The position numbers and the translations under genes are program-made. 64,000 nt of DNA, taken from contig NZ_JAAVSH020000001.1 in assembly GCF_011947365.2 (NCBI RefSeq), positions 3,179,598 to 3,243,597 on the forward strand, read 5' to 3'. Under the pieces are notes generated by a model, which searched no databases, was not told the DNA's origin, and saw only the letters and a program-made list of their open reading frames with translations. Shown here in pieces: positions 9,990-20,343 of the stretch (position 1 is its first letter; each line of letters begins with the position of its first letter). The DNA comes from an endosymbiont of Lamellibrachia barhami. GTDB taxonomy: Bacteria > Pseudomonadota > Gammaproteobacteria > Chromatiales > Chromatiaceae.

Positions 9990-12549
9990 ACGAGAGTTTA
10001 TCAAGAGCAATGCAGTTGCTGCGGCGGCTTCGGTGGCAGGAGTAACCCTGCCGACGATTACAACCGCTGCTGCTGCAGAAGGTGACGATGGTATCCGCTG
10101 GGATAAAGCAGCCTGCCGCTACTGCGGTACCGGCTGCAGCGTTCTCATGGGTGTCAGAGACGGCAAGGTGGTGGCCAGTCAGGGTGATCCTGACGCGCCG
10201 GTCAACAAAGGCCTGCAATGCATCAAGGGCTATTTCCTGCCGAAGATCCTGTATGGCGCGGACCGTCTGACCCAGCCGATGCTGCGCAAGACCAACGGCA
10301 AGTATGACAAGAATGGCAAGTTCGAGGCAGTTTCCTGGGACGAAGCCTTCAAAACGATGGCTGAAAAATGGGTCGCAGCCCGTAAGGCCAAAGGTGCTAA
10401 AGGCGTCGGCATGTTCGGCTCCGGACAGTGGACTGTCTGGGAGGGTTATGCCGCCGCCAAACTCATGAAGGCGGGTTTCCGTTCCAACAGCCTGGATCCC
10501 AACGCTCGTCACTGCATGGCCTCTGCTGTAGGTGCCTTCATGCGCGCCTTCCGTATCGATGAGCCCATGGGTTGCTACGATGATCTGGAGCACGCCGATG
10601 TCTTCGTCCTTTGGGGCGCTAACATGGCGGAGATGCACCCTATCCTCTGGTCACGTCTTACCGACACCCGTCTGACCAAGAAAGGTTGTGAAGTACATGT
10701 GCTCTCCACCTATGAGCATCGCTGTTTCGAGCTGGCGGACAATCCGATTATCTTCAAGCCTCAAAGTGATCTGGCGATTGCCAACTACATCGCCAACTAC
10801 ATCATCCAGACGAAATCCTACAACAAGGACTTCATTGGCAAGCACGTCAACTTCAACAAGACCACCACCGATATCGGCTATGGTCTGCGCCCTGAGCATC
10901 CGCTGCAAAAGGCTGCGAAGAACCCCAACAAGGGCAAGTTCAACAAGATCGCCTTTGACGAGTTTGCGAAGCTGGTCTCCGAGTACACGGTTGAGAAAGC
11001 CAGCAAGATTTCCGGTGTGTCTAAGAAGAAGCTGGAGCGTCTGGCCAAGGTCTACGCCGATCCCAAGAAGAAGGTCTCTTCCTACTGGACCATGGGCATG
11101 AACCAGCACACTCGCGGTGTCTGGATGAATGGCTTGGTCTATAACATCCATCTGCTGATGGGTAAGATCTCCGAACCCGGCAACAGTCCCTTCTCTCTGA
11201 CCGGTCAGCCCTCTGCTTGTGGCACCGCACGTGAAGTCGGCACCTTTACCCATCGTCTGCCGGCTGATCTCGTGGTCAAGAAGGACGCACACTGCAAATT
11301 TGCCGAGAAAGTCTGGAAACTGCCCGCAGGCACTATCCCAAGACATAACGGCATGTCAGATAAGGCTGCTCAATCGGACATCAGCGGGAAGCCAATGGGC
11401 AAGACCCTGATTCACGCGGTCGCCATGCATCGTGCGCTCAAAGATCGCAAGATGAACTGCTTCTGGGTCATGTGTAACAACAACATGCAGGCCGCTGCCA
11501 ACATGAACGAGGAGTCTCTCCCCGGTTGGCGTGATCCGGCTAACTTCATCACTGTCACCGACCCCTATCCCACAGTATCGGCTCAGGCGGCCGATCTGGT
11601 CCTGCCGACCTCCATGTGGATCGAGAAAGAGGGCGCCTACGGTAATGCAGAGCGGCGCACCCAGTTCTGGCGTCAGCAGGTGCAGGGGCCGGGCGAGTCT
11701 CGTTCTGACCTGTGGCAGCTCATGGAATTCGCCAAGTATGTCAAAGTGGAGGATGTCTGGCCGGAGGATCTTATTGCCAAGAAACCTGAGTATGCAGGTA
11801 AGACGCTTTACGATGTTCTCTTCGAGAATGGGGTGGTAAACAAGTTCCCGAAACAGAAGGTCACCGATGATCGTGGCAACGAGTATGGCAACGATGAGAT
11901 GGACTACTTCGGCTACTACGTACAGAAGGGTCTTTTCGAAGAGTACCGCTTGTTCAACTCCGTGCCTGGTATCCCCAAGAAAGGCCATGAGATGGCTGAA
12001 TTCGAGGTCTATCATAAGGCGCGCGGTCTACGCTGGCCTGTGATCGATGGCAAGGAGACCCTGTGGCGTTTCCGTGAAGGCTATGATCCGCATGTAGAGA
12101 AGGGCAGCGAAGTCCAGTTCTATGGCGCCAAGGACAACAAGGCCAACATCATCTTTGGCCCCTACGAGCCTGCCGCAGAAATGCCGGACAAGGAGTACAA
12201 CCTGTGGCTCTGCACCGGTCGTGTTCTGGAGCACTGGCACTCAGGTTCCATGACCCGTCGCGTACCTGAGCTCTATCGCGCGGTGCCGGATGCCGTGGTC
12301 TTTATGAGCAAGAAGGCTGCCAAGAAGCGCAAATTGCGTAACGGCTCCATGGCCAAGATCATCTCCCGTCGTGGTGAGATCGTCTGCCGGGTAGACACCA
12401 AAGGGCGCAATAAAGTGCCTGATGACTTGGTGTTCATTCCTTGGTTTGATGCCGGTCGTTTGGTCAATAAGCTGACCCTCGACGCCACTGATCCACTCTC
12501 GAAAGAGACGGATTACAAGAAGTGTGCGGTGAAGATCGTTAAGGCTTAA
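9976..12549 (+). CDS. napA: Periplasmic nitrate reductase catalytic subunit NapA
   Basis: Tat signal [23 protein letters not shown] 4Fe-4S motif, 857 aa Mo-bisMGD family. Confidence 0.98.
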   Translation: MKLTRREFIKSNAVAAAASVAGVTLPTITTAAAAEGDDGIRWDKAACRYCGTGCSVLMGVRDGKVVASQGDPDAPVNKGLQCIKGYFLPKILYGADRLTQPMLRKTNGKYDKNGKFEAVSWDEAFKTMAEKWVAARKAKGAKGVGMFGSGQWTVWEGYAAAKLMKAGFRSNSLDPNARHCMASAVGAFMRAFRIDEPMGCYDDLEHADVFVLWGANMAEMHPILWSRLTDTRLTKKGCEVHVLSTYEHRCFELADNPIIFKPQSDLAIANYIANYIIQTKSYNKDFIGKHVNFNKTTTDIGYGLRPEHPLQKAAKNPNKGKFNKIAFDEFAKLVSEYTVEKASKISGVSKKKLERLAKVYADPKKKVSSYWTMGMNQHTRGVWMNGLVYNIHLLMGKISEPGNSPFSLTGQPSACGTAREVGTFTHRLPADLVVKKDAHCKFAEKVWKLPAGTIPRHNGMSDKAAQSDISGKPMGKTLIHAVAMHRALKDRKMNCFWVMCNNNMQAAANMNEESLPGWRDPANFITVTDPYPTVSAQAADLVLPTSMWIEKEGAYGNAERRTQFWRQQVQGPGESRSDLWQLMEFAKYVKVEDVWPEDLIAKKPEYAGKTLYDVLFENGVVNKFPKQKVTDDRGNEYGNDEMDYFGYYVQKGLFEEYRLFNSVPGIPKKGHEMAEFEVYHKARGLRWPVIDGKETLWRFREGYDPHVEKGSEVQFYGAKDNKANIIFGPYEPAAEMPDKEYNLWLCTGRVLEHWHSGSMTRRVPELYRAVPDAVVFMSKKAAKKRKLRNGSMAKIISRRGEIVCRVDTKGRNKVPDDLVFIPWFDAGRLVNKLTLDATDPLSKETDYKKCAVKIVKA

Positions 12550-12559
12550 GAAGACGGAA

Positions 12560-12583
12560 TCCGGTCCGTTTTTCCGGACCGGA
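12560..12583. promoter_or_regulatory. Strong hairpin between napA and napG
   Basis: TCCGGTCCG-TTTTTC-CGGACCGGA, perfect 9-bp stem, no U-tract. Confidence 0.7.
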
Positions 12584-12634
12584 GAGCGTCAAAACTGAAA
12601 AACGTGTAATCGAAAGCAAATCAACTGGTCAGTA

Positions 12635-13495
12635 ATGTCAGATACAGACAAAAAACATGAGATGAATCGACGGCAGTTCCTGGGCAATATGCTCAAGACA
12701 GCTTGTGGGGTCGGATTGGTCGGTGTGGGTTTGGGGATCTATTCCAATAGAGCCTCATCCATGCCTGCCCACTATATCCGGCCACCGGGCGCACTGCCGG
12801 AAGAGGATTTTCTGGGTGCCTGTATCCGATGCGGGTTGTGTGTGCGGGATTGTCCGTACGACATCCTGTTCCTTGGTGAGGTCGGTGACGACGTTGCAAC
12901 GGGAACTCCCTATTTCGTAGCCCGCTCCGGGCCTTGCGAAATGTGTGAGGACATCCCCTGCATCGTCGCCTGTCCGACCAATGCCCTGGATCATGGTCTT
13001 ACCGATATCGAGGAGTCCCGCATGGGGCTTGCGGTTGTGGTGGATCAGGAGACCTGCATTGCCTTTCACGGTCTTCGCTGTGAGGTCTGTTTCAACGTCT
13101 GCCCGATTCGGGGCAGGGCCATATCGCTGAATATGCAGCATAACGTCAGGTCAGGAAAGCACGCACTGTTTATTCCAGTGGTGCACTCCGACGCCTGTAC
13201 CGGCTGTGGTCTCTGCGAGCGGGCTTGTATCCTGGAAGAGGCAGCGATCAAAGTGTTTCCGACAGATCTTGCGAAGGGCGAATTAGGTAAACATTATCGA
13301 CTTGGCTGGAAGGAGAAAGAGAAAGCGGGTGGGGCCTTGGTTACGCCGGATGTAGAGCACAAATACAACCTCCCAGAGGGTGTGCGCTATGACTTGCAGG
13401 GCGAAGGTCTGATTATCGAAGGGAAACCGGAGGAGACGCCGTTCTCGTCCAATCCCCTGGATTCACTCAATAGCAGTTTCATGGATAACAAGTAA
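12635..13495 (+). CDS. napG: Ferredoxin-type protein NapG
   Basis: Tat-like RRQFLGNM and multiple CxxCxxC clusters. Confidence 0.94.
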   Translation: MSDTDKKHEMNRRQFLGNMLKTACGVGLVGVGLGIYSNRASSMPAHYIRPPGALPEEDFLGACIRCGLCVRDCPYDILFLGEVGDDVATGTPYFVARSGPCEMCEDIPCIVACPTNALDHGLTDIEESRMGLAVVVDQETCIAFHGLRCEVCFNVCPIRGRAISLNMQHNVRSGKHALFIPVVHSDACTGCGLCERACILEEAAIKVFPTDLAKGELGKHYRLGWKEKEKAGGALVTPDVEHKYNLPEGVRYDLQGEGLIIEGKPEETPFSSNPLDSLNSSFMDNK

Positions 13496-14403
13496 TGGTT
13501 GATCTGACGACATTAGGTGACGACGCCATTGCTGCCAAGGGCTGGATAAAAGCCCATAAGTGGCTGATTCTGCGACGTTTGAGTCAACTGGGGATACTTG
13601 CCCTGTTCCTCGCCGGCCCCGTTTTCGGGGTGTGGATTGCAAAAGGCAATCTGGCGTCAAGTCTGACGCTGGACATTTTGCCGCTGACCGATCCGCATGT
13701 GCTGCTGCAAGCGGTGCTTTCCGGTGTGGTGCCTGAGACCACCGCCATCATAGGTGTGGTGCTCGTCCTGCTCTTCTACTTTGTAGTGGGTGGACGGGTC
13801 TACTGCTCCTGGGTCTGCCCGGTGAATATGATCACCGATCTGGCCAGTTGGTTGCGGCGAAAGTTGGGTATCAGGACGACCTCTCAGATCTCCCGTAATG
13901 CCCGCTACTGGATGCTTGCCCTGACTCTGATTCTGCCGTTGGTGGTTTCCGGGGGTATCGTCTGGGAACTGATCAACCCTGTCTCCATGATGTTTCGAGG
14001 TATCGTCTTCGGAATGGGGGCGACTTGGGTGGTGATATTGGCGGTCTTTCTCTTTGATTTGCTGGTGGCCAAAGAAGGCTGGTGCGGACGTCTCTGTCCG
14101 GTCGGCGCCTTCTATAACCTGATCGGGAGTCGAAGCCTGTTGCGTGTCAACGCCAGCAACAGGGCGGAGTGCAACGACTGCATGGAATGCTTCGTCGTCT
14201 GTCCCGAACCACAAGTGATCAGGCCGGCATTGAAAGGGGGAAGCAAGGGTATCAGCCCGGTAATCCTCTCTTCTGACTGCACCAACTGCGGTCGTTGCAT
14301 CGATATTTGCGCGAAGGATGTTTTCAGTTATGGCGGTCGAACCGTCTCCGAGACCATAAGGTCGAATCCCGAAGTGATTAAGAAACAAGAGGTCCATATT
14401 TAA
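13495..14403 (+). CDS. napH: Quinol dehydrogenase ferredoxin subunit NapH
   Basis: CSWVCPVNMITDLASWLRRKLG, CGRLCPVGAFY, two 4Fe-4S clusters. Confidence 0.94.
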   Translation: MVDLTTLGDDAIAAKGWIKAHKWLILRRLSQLGILALFLAGPVFGVWIAKGNLASSLTLDILPLTDPHVLLQAVLSGVVPETTAIIGVVLVLLFYFVVGGRVYCSWVCPVNMITDLASWLRRKLGIRTTSQISRNARYWMLALTLILPLVVSGGIVWELINPVSMMFRGIVFGMGATWVVILAVFLFDLLVAKEGWCGRLCPVGAFYNLIGSRSLLRVNASNRAECNDCMECFVVCPEPQVIRPALKGGSKGISPVILSSDCTNCGRCIDICAKDVFSYGGRTVSETIRSNPEVIKKQEVHI

Positions 14404-14443
14404 TGGGCCTGCTTATGAATTCGCAACTCATATATATAGAGCG

Positions 14444-14887
14444 ATGATGGAGAATGAAATGAAGAAAACTATTCTGGTCATGATGGCTGCAGTGCTGACT
14501 CTGTTTTTTACAGCATCAGCAATGTCGGAAGTGATGTCTCTGCGCGGTAACAGTGACCTCAAGGCAATGGCTGAGAAACCTGATAAGAAGAAGGTTCAGT
14601 CTGTTAAAGGCGGTATCGCCCGCAGTTACAAACAGCAACCACCGATGACTCCTCACACAGTCGACAAGTACAAAATCAATCTGAAGAACAATGGCTGTTT
14701 GAAGTGCCATAGTGAGAAAACCTACAAGAAGGAAAAATCTCCTAAAGTGGGTGACAGCCATTACATAACCCGCGACGGCAAGACTCAAAGTACCATTTCC
14801 AGCCGCCGCTACTTCTGTAACCAGTGCCACGCTACCCAGACGGGGGCTGAACCGCTGGTCAAAAATCTGTTCGAAGGCGTGAAATAG
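14444..14887 (+). CDS. napB: Diheme cytochrome NapB
   Basis: Two CXXCH motifs (CLKCH, CNQCH), signal peptide. Confidence 0.94.
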   Translation: MMENEMKKTILVMMAAVLTLFFTASAMSEVMSLRGNSDLKAMAEKPDKKKVQSVKGGIARSYKQQPPMTPHTVDKYKINLKNNGCLKCHSEKTYKKEKSPKVGDSHYITRDGKTQSTISSRRYFCNQCHATQTGAEPLVKNLFEGVK

Positions 14888-14905
14888 GGTATATTTCGAC
14901 AACCG

Positions 14906-14947
14906 ATGCGCCCCGTCCTTAATTGGATTGGGGCGCATTATTTTTTT
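14906..14947 (+). terminator. Intrinsic terminator between napB and napC
   Basis: ATGCGCCCC...GGGGCGCAT followed by TATTTTTTT. Confidence 0.85.
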
Positions 14948-14979
14948 CAACTATTTTTCTGTAATTCAGGTAAAAGATC

Positions 14980-15549
14980 ATGAGTAATGGCAAGAGAAAG
15001 GGTGGTTTCACCCTGATTCTGATCGGAATCGTAGCGGGTATCATCCTCTGGGGCGGCTTCAATACCGCGATGGAGGCAACGAATACTGAAGAATTTTGTA
15101 TCTCCTGCCATGAGATGGAACAGGCTGTTTACCAGGAACTGCAGGAGACCATCCACTTCAGTAACAGAACCGGTGTGCGCGCCACCTGCCCGGACTGTCA
15201 TGTGCCCAAAGAGTGGATCCATAAGATTATCCGCAAGATCAAGGCAAGTAACGAGCTCTACCACATGATGCTGGGTACCATTGACACAGTGGAGAAGTTC
15301 GAGGAAAAACGTCTGGAGTTGGCACAGAATGTCTGGAAGGAAATGAAAGACACTGATTCCCGTGAGTGCCGCAACTGCCATAATTTCGATTCAATGGATT
15401 TTGATCGTCAGGAAGAGCGTAGCGCTGATCGACACGATGAAGCGATTGAAGCGGGATATACCTGTATAGACTGCCACAAGGGTATCGCACATTCGCTGCC
15501 GGCAGGCTATGACCCTGCAGACGACCTGCCTGGCGAAGCTGAAGAGTAA
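14980..15549 (+). CDS. napC: NapC/NirT tetraheme cytochrome
   Basis: Four CXXCH (CISCH, CPDCH, CRNCH, CIDCH), N-terminal TM. Confidence 0.95.
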   Translation: MSNGKRKGGFTLILIGIVAGIILWGGFNTAMEATNTEEFCISCHEMEQAVYQELQETIHFSNRTGVRATCPDCHVPKEWIHKIIRKIKASNELYHMMLGTIDTVEKFEEKRLELAQNVWKEMKDTDSRECRNCHNFDSMDFDRQEERSADRHDEAIEAGYTCIDCHKGIAHSLPAGYDPADDLPGEAEE

Positions 15550-15857
15550 AAAGTCATTTTAGGCGCGATTTTTGCTTAGTAATAACGAAGCTTGTTCGTC
15601 AGTTAACCGAAAATCAATCGGTTAGCCGGTGTTTAAGAGAAATAAGCTGGGTAGTTTTGTCCGTAGAGTGAATGTTTTGTTCACTCTGCGGAAAAGACCA
15701 GTCAGATATTGAAGGATTTGTTTATCCATCAGATTTTCTCTTAAAAAATATGTCTTTAGCGTAACAAAACCAGAAGCACTGAAGTGCATCTGTTGTTTCG
15801 CGATAGGCTACAATCAGCAGGCCTGGGAATTTTCCAGCTACGAGAGAAGCAAATGCC

Positions 15858-16832
15858 ATGTTGATAGACCCGTTTGGTCGTAACATCGAATATCTCCGTT
15901 TGTCAGTGACAGATCGCTGTGACTTCCGCTGTTTTTACTGCATTCCAAAAGGGTACAAGGACTTTTCTCAGCCTGACAGTTGGCTGACCCTGGATGAGGT
16001 TGAACGTCTTGTCCGTGTTTTTTCCGAGATGGGCATCAGTAAGGTCAGACTGACTGGCGGCGAGCCTCTGGTAAGGAAGGAACTGCCTGAGATGGTACGC
16101 CGTATTGGTGCGCTGCCACGCATAGAGGATCTCTCCCTTAGCACCAATGCATCCCAACTGGCAAAACATGCTGTTTCTCTGAAGCAGAGCGGCGTGAGCC
16201 GCATCAATGTGAGCTTGGATTCATTGAATCCTGACAGCTTTCGTGAGATTACACAGGGTAATCTGGATAACGTTCTCGATGGCCTGATGGCTGCCAAGGA
16301 AGTGGGTTTAAACCCCATCAAAATTAACATGGTTGTGATGAAAGGGATTAACGACCATGAAATTGGCGGGATGGTCGATTTCTGTCTTGAGCATGATTTC
16401 ACCCTCCGCTTCATTGAGACCATGCCGGTCGGTGAGACAGGCAAGAATGCCACGGATCGATATGTCAGCTTGAAAGAGATCAAGGCTGATCTTGAAGAGC
16501 GATTTCAGCTGGAACCTGCAGTCATGCGAGGCGCAGGCCCTGCCTCCTACGTCAGAGTGAAAGAGACGAACCTGCGTATTGGCTTCATTACGCCCATGTC
16601 CCAGCACTTCTGCGAGAGTTGTAACCGGGTGCGTATATCTGTTGAAGGAACACTCTATCTCTGCCTCGGAAAGCACGACAATGCTGAATTGCGCCCGCTA
16701 ATGCGGCAGGGTATCAGTGATGAGGGGCTGAAAGAGGTGATTTATGAAGCAATCTCCCGAAAACCCGCACGTCACGAATTCAATGAAAATCCAGGTGAGA
16801 TTGTCAGGGTAATGTCCCTGACCGGCGGTTAA
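15858..16832 (+). CDS. moaA: GTP 3',8-cyclase MoaA (Moco biosynthesis)
   Basis: CDFRCFYCIPKG radical SAM motif, LTGGEPLVRKE, C-terminal CESCNRVRIS. Confidence 0.96.
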   Translation: MLIDPFGRNIEYLRLSVTDRCDFRCFYCIPKGYKDFSQPDSWLTLDEVERLVRVFSEMGISKVRLTGGEPLVRKELPEMVRRIGALPRIEDLSLSTNASQLAKHAVSLKQSGVSRINVSLDSLNPDSFREITQGNLDNVLDGLMAAKEVGLNPIKINMVVMKGINDHEIGGMVDFCLEHDFTLRFIETMPVGETGKNATDRYVSLKEIKADLEERFQLEPAVMRGAGPASYVRVKETNLRIGFITPMSQHFCESCNRVRISVEGTLYLCLGKHDNAELRPLMRQGISDEGLKEVIYEAISRKPARHEFNENPGEIVRVMSLTGG

Positions 16833-16853
16833 TCGCTGGCCAGGGTGAAAATA

Positions 16854-17024
16854 CTAACGTAGTGGTGATACCCGGTAGGGATCAACCATCGCCGTCCGAG
16901 GCGAATGTTTCACAACCTGTTCGTGCCCGACATCCTGTAACATCAAAGGGCGGTCTGCTCGACTTGAAGTCTGCCAGACCAAGGTCAATGAAAAAGCAAC
17001 TGCCAACGCAAGCAGATATTTCAT
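16854..17024 (-). CDS. Small secreted/periplasmic protein, 56 aa, unknown function
   Basis: MKYLLALAVAFSLTLVWQTSSRADRPLMLQDVGHEQVVKHSPRTAMVDPYRVSPLR; signal peptide and SD-like GGAGGA upstream of ATG at 17024. Confidence 0.6.
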   Translation of the reverse strand: MKYLLALAVAFSLTLVWQTSSRADRPLMLQDVGHEQVVKHSPRTAMVDPYRVSPLR

Positions 17025-17273
17025 TATGTCCTCCGAAAAATGCCAATCGGCATTCATACTCCAGCTCTTGCGGCTGGTTGCCTATTCTTTTTGTATGTTT
17101 GTATAGCAGCGCCAATATAAAACATTTATTCCTGTATGGCTACTGCGGAAAATTGAAAAAGTGTGACTTGTGACCAAGTTACCTATTTTGTGGACTTTTG
17201 TCGGGGCAATATCCTCCTGTTCAACGGATTTTTCTGCATTTGCATTGAAAACGGACGCAAGATGGGCGGGTTA

Positions 17274-17567
17274 TTATTGACGGCGAACCACAGAGTTCAA
17301 GACATATTCGTGTTCAAAAAAAACTGAAAAGTCCGTATAGTCCCAGCGTGTGATTGGTGGATAGCCCACCCAGGGGTGTTCCATGGAAGGCTCTCCAAAA
17401 ACTGTTTTGACCTGTTTCATCGTCATGCCGCGATTTGGACGAGGAATCCCCTCTTCGCTGTTGAGCGGCGCCTCATTAATAGCGTCGATCAGCAATACAT
17501 CAGAGACAGCGGGGGTGACCGCAATCAGCAGACTGGCTGCAAGAAAGAGCGAAATTGGGAATCTCAT
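17274..17567 (-). CDS. Small exported protein, BamE/SmpA-like motif, unknown function
   Basis: Signal peptide plus GMTMKQVKTVFGEPSMEHPWVGYPPITRWDY. Confidence 0.65.
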   Translation of the reverse strand: MRFPISLFLAASLLIAVTPAVSDVLLIDAINEAPLNSEEGIPRPNRGMTMKQVKTVFGEPSMEHPWVGYPPITRWDYTDFSVFFEHEYVLNSVVRRQ

Positions 17568-17686
17568 CAGGAACAACTCCTTAAGGCCTGTTTGCATTTC
17601 TGCAATCTAAAAATAAATATAGCACTCTTGCCTAACTATAGAAAATTTGGGGTCTTTTAATGCCTACTGTGGTTTAATGCCGGGCT

Positions 17687-18934
17687 ATGTATAAACCCCT
17701 CGAACTCTTCATCGGGATGCGATATACGCGGGCAAAACGGCGTAATCATTTCATCTCGTTCATCTCTACGATCTCCATGCTCGGCATCATGTTGGGCGTG
17801 ATTGCGCTGATTGTCGTGCTCTCTGTTATGAACGGCTTTCACAAGGAAGTCCGTGAACGTATTCTCGGAATGGCGTCACATGCCACTATTTCTGCCGTGC
17901 GGGGTGGCCTCAAGGACTGGCGTGAGGTGGAAGCAATGGCGGGAAAGAACCCCCATGTCATTGGACGCGCGCCTTATGTCGAAGGTCAGGGCATGCTTAT
18001 CAATGGTCAGAAGGTTAGCGGTGTGTTGCTACGAGGGATTCTGCCTGCTGAAGAGGGCAAGGTTTCCGATGTGCTGACTGCCATGAAGAAGGGGAGCGTC
18101 GACGACCTTAAGCCGGGCAGCTATGGGATTATTCTGGGGCAGGAACTGGCCTACCTGCTTGGCGTCGGGGTGGGGGATAAGGTGACGCTGGTCACGCCGC
18201 AGATCAATGTCACACCCGCAGGCATCATGCCCCGTCTAAAACGTTTTACGGTGAGCGGCATCTTCGAGGTCGGCATGGGTGAATACGACAGAGGCGTAGC
18301 GCTTCTACACCTGCAGGATGCCGCCAAACTGATGCGCCTCAACGATAGCGTGACCGGCGTGCGACTGAAATTGGATGATCTCTACCTCGCGCCGAAGGTA
18401 TCCCGGGAGTTGGCTCTAAAGATGGGAGGCTATTACCGCATCAGCGACTGGACCATGCAACATCGCAATTTTTTTGCCGCGTTACAGACCGAAAAACGCA
18501 TGATGTCGATCATCCTCTCACTCATTGTGGCGGTGGCGGCCTTCAATATCGTTTCGACTCTGGTGATGGTGGTTACCGATAAGCAGGCCGACATTGCCAT
18601 TCTGCGAACGTTGGGCGCTTCGCCGGGCACTATCATGGGGATCTTTATGGTTCAGGGCGCGGCTATCGGCTTTGTCGGCAATATCCTCGGCATGATCGGT
18701 GGGCTGTTACTGGCAACCAATGTAGAAGGGATCGTCATCTGGGTCGAAGGTGTATTCAATATCGATTTTCTCGATCCTAACATCTACTACATCAGTGAAC
18801 TCCCTTCCGATCCGCATATGGAAGATATCCTCTCCATTGGCGTAACGGCGTTTTTCATCACTCTGCTGGCAACCCTCTATCCAGCCTGGAAAGCCTCCCG
18901 CACCCAACCGGCTGAGGCGCTACGCTATGAGTAG
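17687..18934 (+). CDS. lolC: Lipoprotein-releasing ABC transporter permease LolC/LolE family
   Basis: [21 protein letters not shown]-terminus, FtsX-like C-terminus. Confidence 0.94.
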   Translation: MYKPLELFIGMRYTRAKRRNHFISFISTISMLGIMLGVIALIVVLSVMNGFHKEVRERILGMASHATISAVRGGLKDWREVEAMAGKNPHVIGRAPYVEGQGMLINGQKVSGVLLRGILPAEEGKVSDVLTAMKKGSVDDLKPGSYGIILGQELAYLLGVGVGDKVTLVTPQINVTPAGIMPRLKRFTVSGIFEVGMGEYDRGVALLHLQDAAKLMRLNDSVTGVRLKLDDLYLAPKVSRELALKMGGYYRISDWTMQHRNFFAALQTEKRMMSIILSLIVAVAAFNIVSTLVMVVTDKQADIAILRTLGASPGTIMGIFMVQGAAIGFVGNILGMIGGLLLATNVEGIVIWVEGVFNIDFLDPNIYYISELPSDPHMEDILSIGVTAFFITLLATLYPAWKASRTQPAEALRYE

Positions 18935-19646
18935 CCGGGAGGTTGTGCTACAGGCTGAGGGTATCGTACGAACCTTCTCTCAAGGTGACCTGCGGGTGGA
19001 AGTCCTGCGGGGTGTTGATATGACCATACGGCAGGGCGAGCGGATCGCGATTGTCGGCAGTTCCGGATCGGGTAAGAGTACACTCCTGCACTGTCTGGGT
19101 GGGCTGGATCAACCAAACGAGGGTCATGTATGGCTCTCCGGCATGGAGCTGTTGTCATTGGGCGAACGGGCAAGAGGAAAACTGCGTAATCAAAAACTGG
19201 GCTTCGTCTATCAATTCCACCACCTGTTGGCCGAATTCACCGCTCTGGAAAATGTCGCCATGCCACTGCTTATTGGTGGGTATAAAGTTGCTGATGCGAG
19301 CAGAAAGGCAGGGGAGATCCTTGAAAGGGTAGGCCTCGGCGCAAGAATTCAACATAAGCCCAGTGAATTGTCCGGCGGAGAAAGGCAGCGTACGGCACTG
19401 GCCCGGGCGTTGGTCCACTCACCGGCCTGTGTGCTGGCTGATGAACCTACGGGCAATCTGGACCGACGCACTGCTGAGCATGTCTATGAACTGATGCTGG
19501 AACTCAACCGGGAGCAGGGCACCAGTTTCGTGATCGTAACCCATGATCCTGATTTGGCAGCCCGTATGGATCACACCTGGCAGCTGATTGATGGCCGCTT
19601 GATAACAGATCAATCCCAGGAGTCTGTCGGGTTAGGGGGATCGTAA
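18927..19646 (+). CDS. lolD: Lipoprotein-releasing ABC transporter ATPase LolD
   Basis: Walker [10 protein letters not shown], signature LSGGERQR, overlaps lolC. Confidence 0.95.
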   Translation: MSSREVVLQAEGIVRTFSQGDLRVEVLRGVDMTIRQGERIAIVGSSGSGKSTLLHCLGGLDQPNEGHVWLSGMELLSLGERARGKLRNQKLGFVYQFHHLLAEFTALENVAMPLLIGGYKVADASRKAGEILERVGLGARIQHKPSELSGGERQRTALARALVHSPACVLADEPTGNLDRRTAEHVYELMLELNREQGTSFVIVTHDPDLAARMDHTWQLIDGRLITDQSQESVGLGGS

Positions 19647-19717
19647 CGAGCAAGGTAGGGGATCGTGGACAGTTTCTCGATCTTTTGCAGCGAATGGTGG
19701 ACCGACTCCCAGAACCT

Positions 19718-20233
19718 TTATGAATGGCGATGACTGCGCCGTCTCCACTGATTGATGACATGCCGGCGCCAAAGCACCCGAATGGCGAAGTAGCTGAGCA
19801 GGGAAAAAAAGGTACCACAGATAAAACAACCCAACAGGAAGGGCAGCCAAACCCCATCGAGGCCATTTTGCAGCCATTCAACACTGAACTCAAAGGTCTG
19901 CGTATCCTGCGGTGAGCCAAGTACAGTGGTACCCACCAGATAGGCAAAAAAGAAGAGCGGAGGGATGGTGAGTGGATTGGTGATCCAGACAAGCGCCACG
20001 GACAAGGGTAGATTTACCCGACAGATGATGGCAGCACCGGCGGCAAGCAGCATCTGAAAGGGCACCGGTACGAAGGCCACAAAGAGTCCCACCGCAAAGG
20101 CGCCCGCTGCCGATCGACGATTCAGATGCCATAGATTGGCATCGTGCAGCAATGTCCCGAACACCCGCAAATGCTTATGGTTGCGGATGGTGTCATGGTC
20201 AGGTGTAATACGTTTTATCAGATGTTTGGGCAT
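19718..20233 (-). CDS. DUF2062 domain-containing membrane protein
   Basis: ALVWITNPLTIPPLFFFAYLVG motif. Confidence 0.85.
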   Translation of the reverse strand: MPKHLIKRITPDHDTIRNHKHLRVFGTLLHDANLWHLNRRSAAGAFAVGLFVAFVPVPFQMLLAAGAAIICRVNLPLSVALVWITNPLTIPPLFFFAYLVGTTVLGSPQDTQTFEFSVEWLQNGLDGVWLPFLLGCFICGTFFSLLSYFAIRVLWRRHVINQWRRRSHRHS

Positions 20234-20343
20234 GGCTTCCGCGAAGATAATACGCCGGGCTCTGTGCGGTTAATACTATTGAATCACGGTGGGGCAGGAT
20301 GCGCCACAAAAAGCTGCTGAAGTTTTCATGACAGGGATGTTTC

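Noticed and set aside
9982-11346. Long minus-strand ORFs antisense to napA
   Set aside because: Codon-bias shadows of napA with low-plausibility proteins
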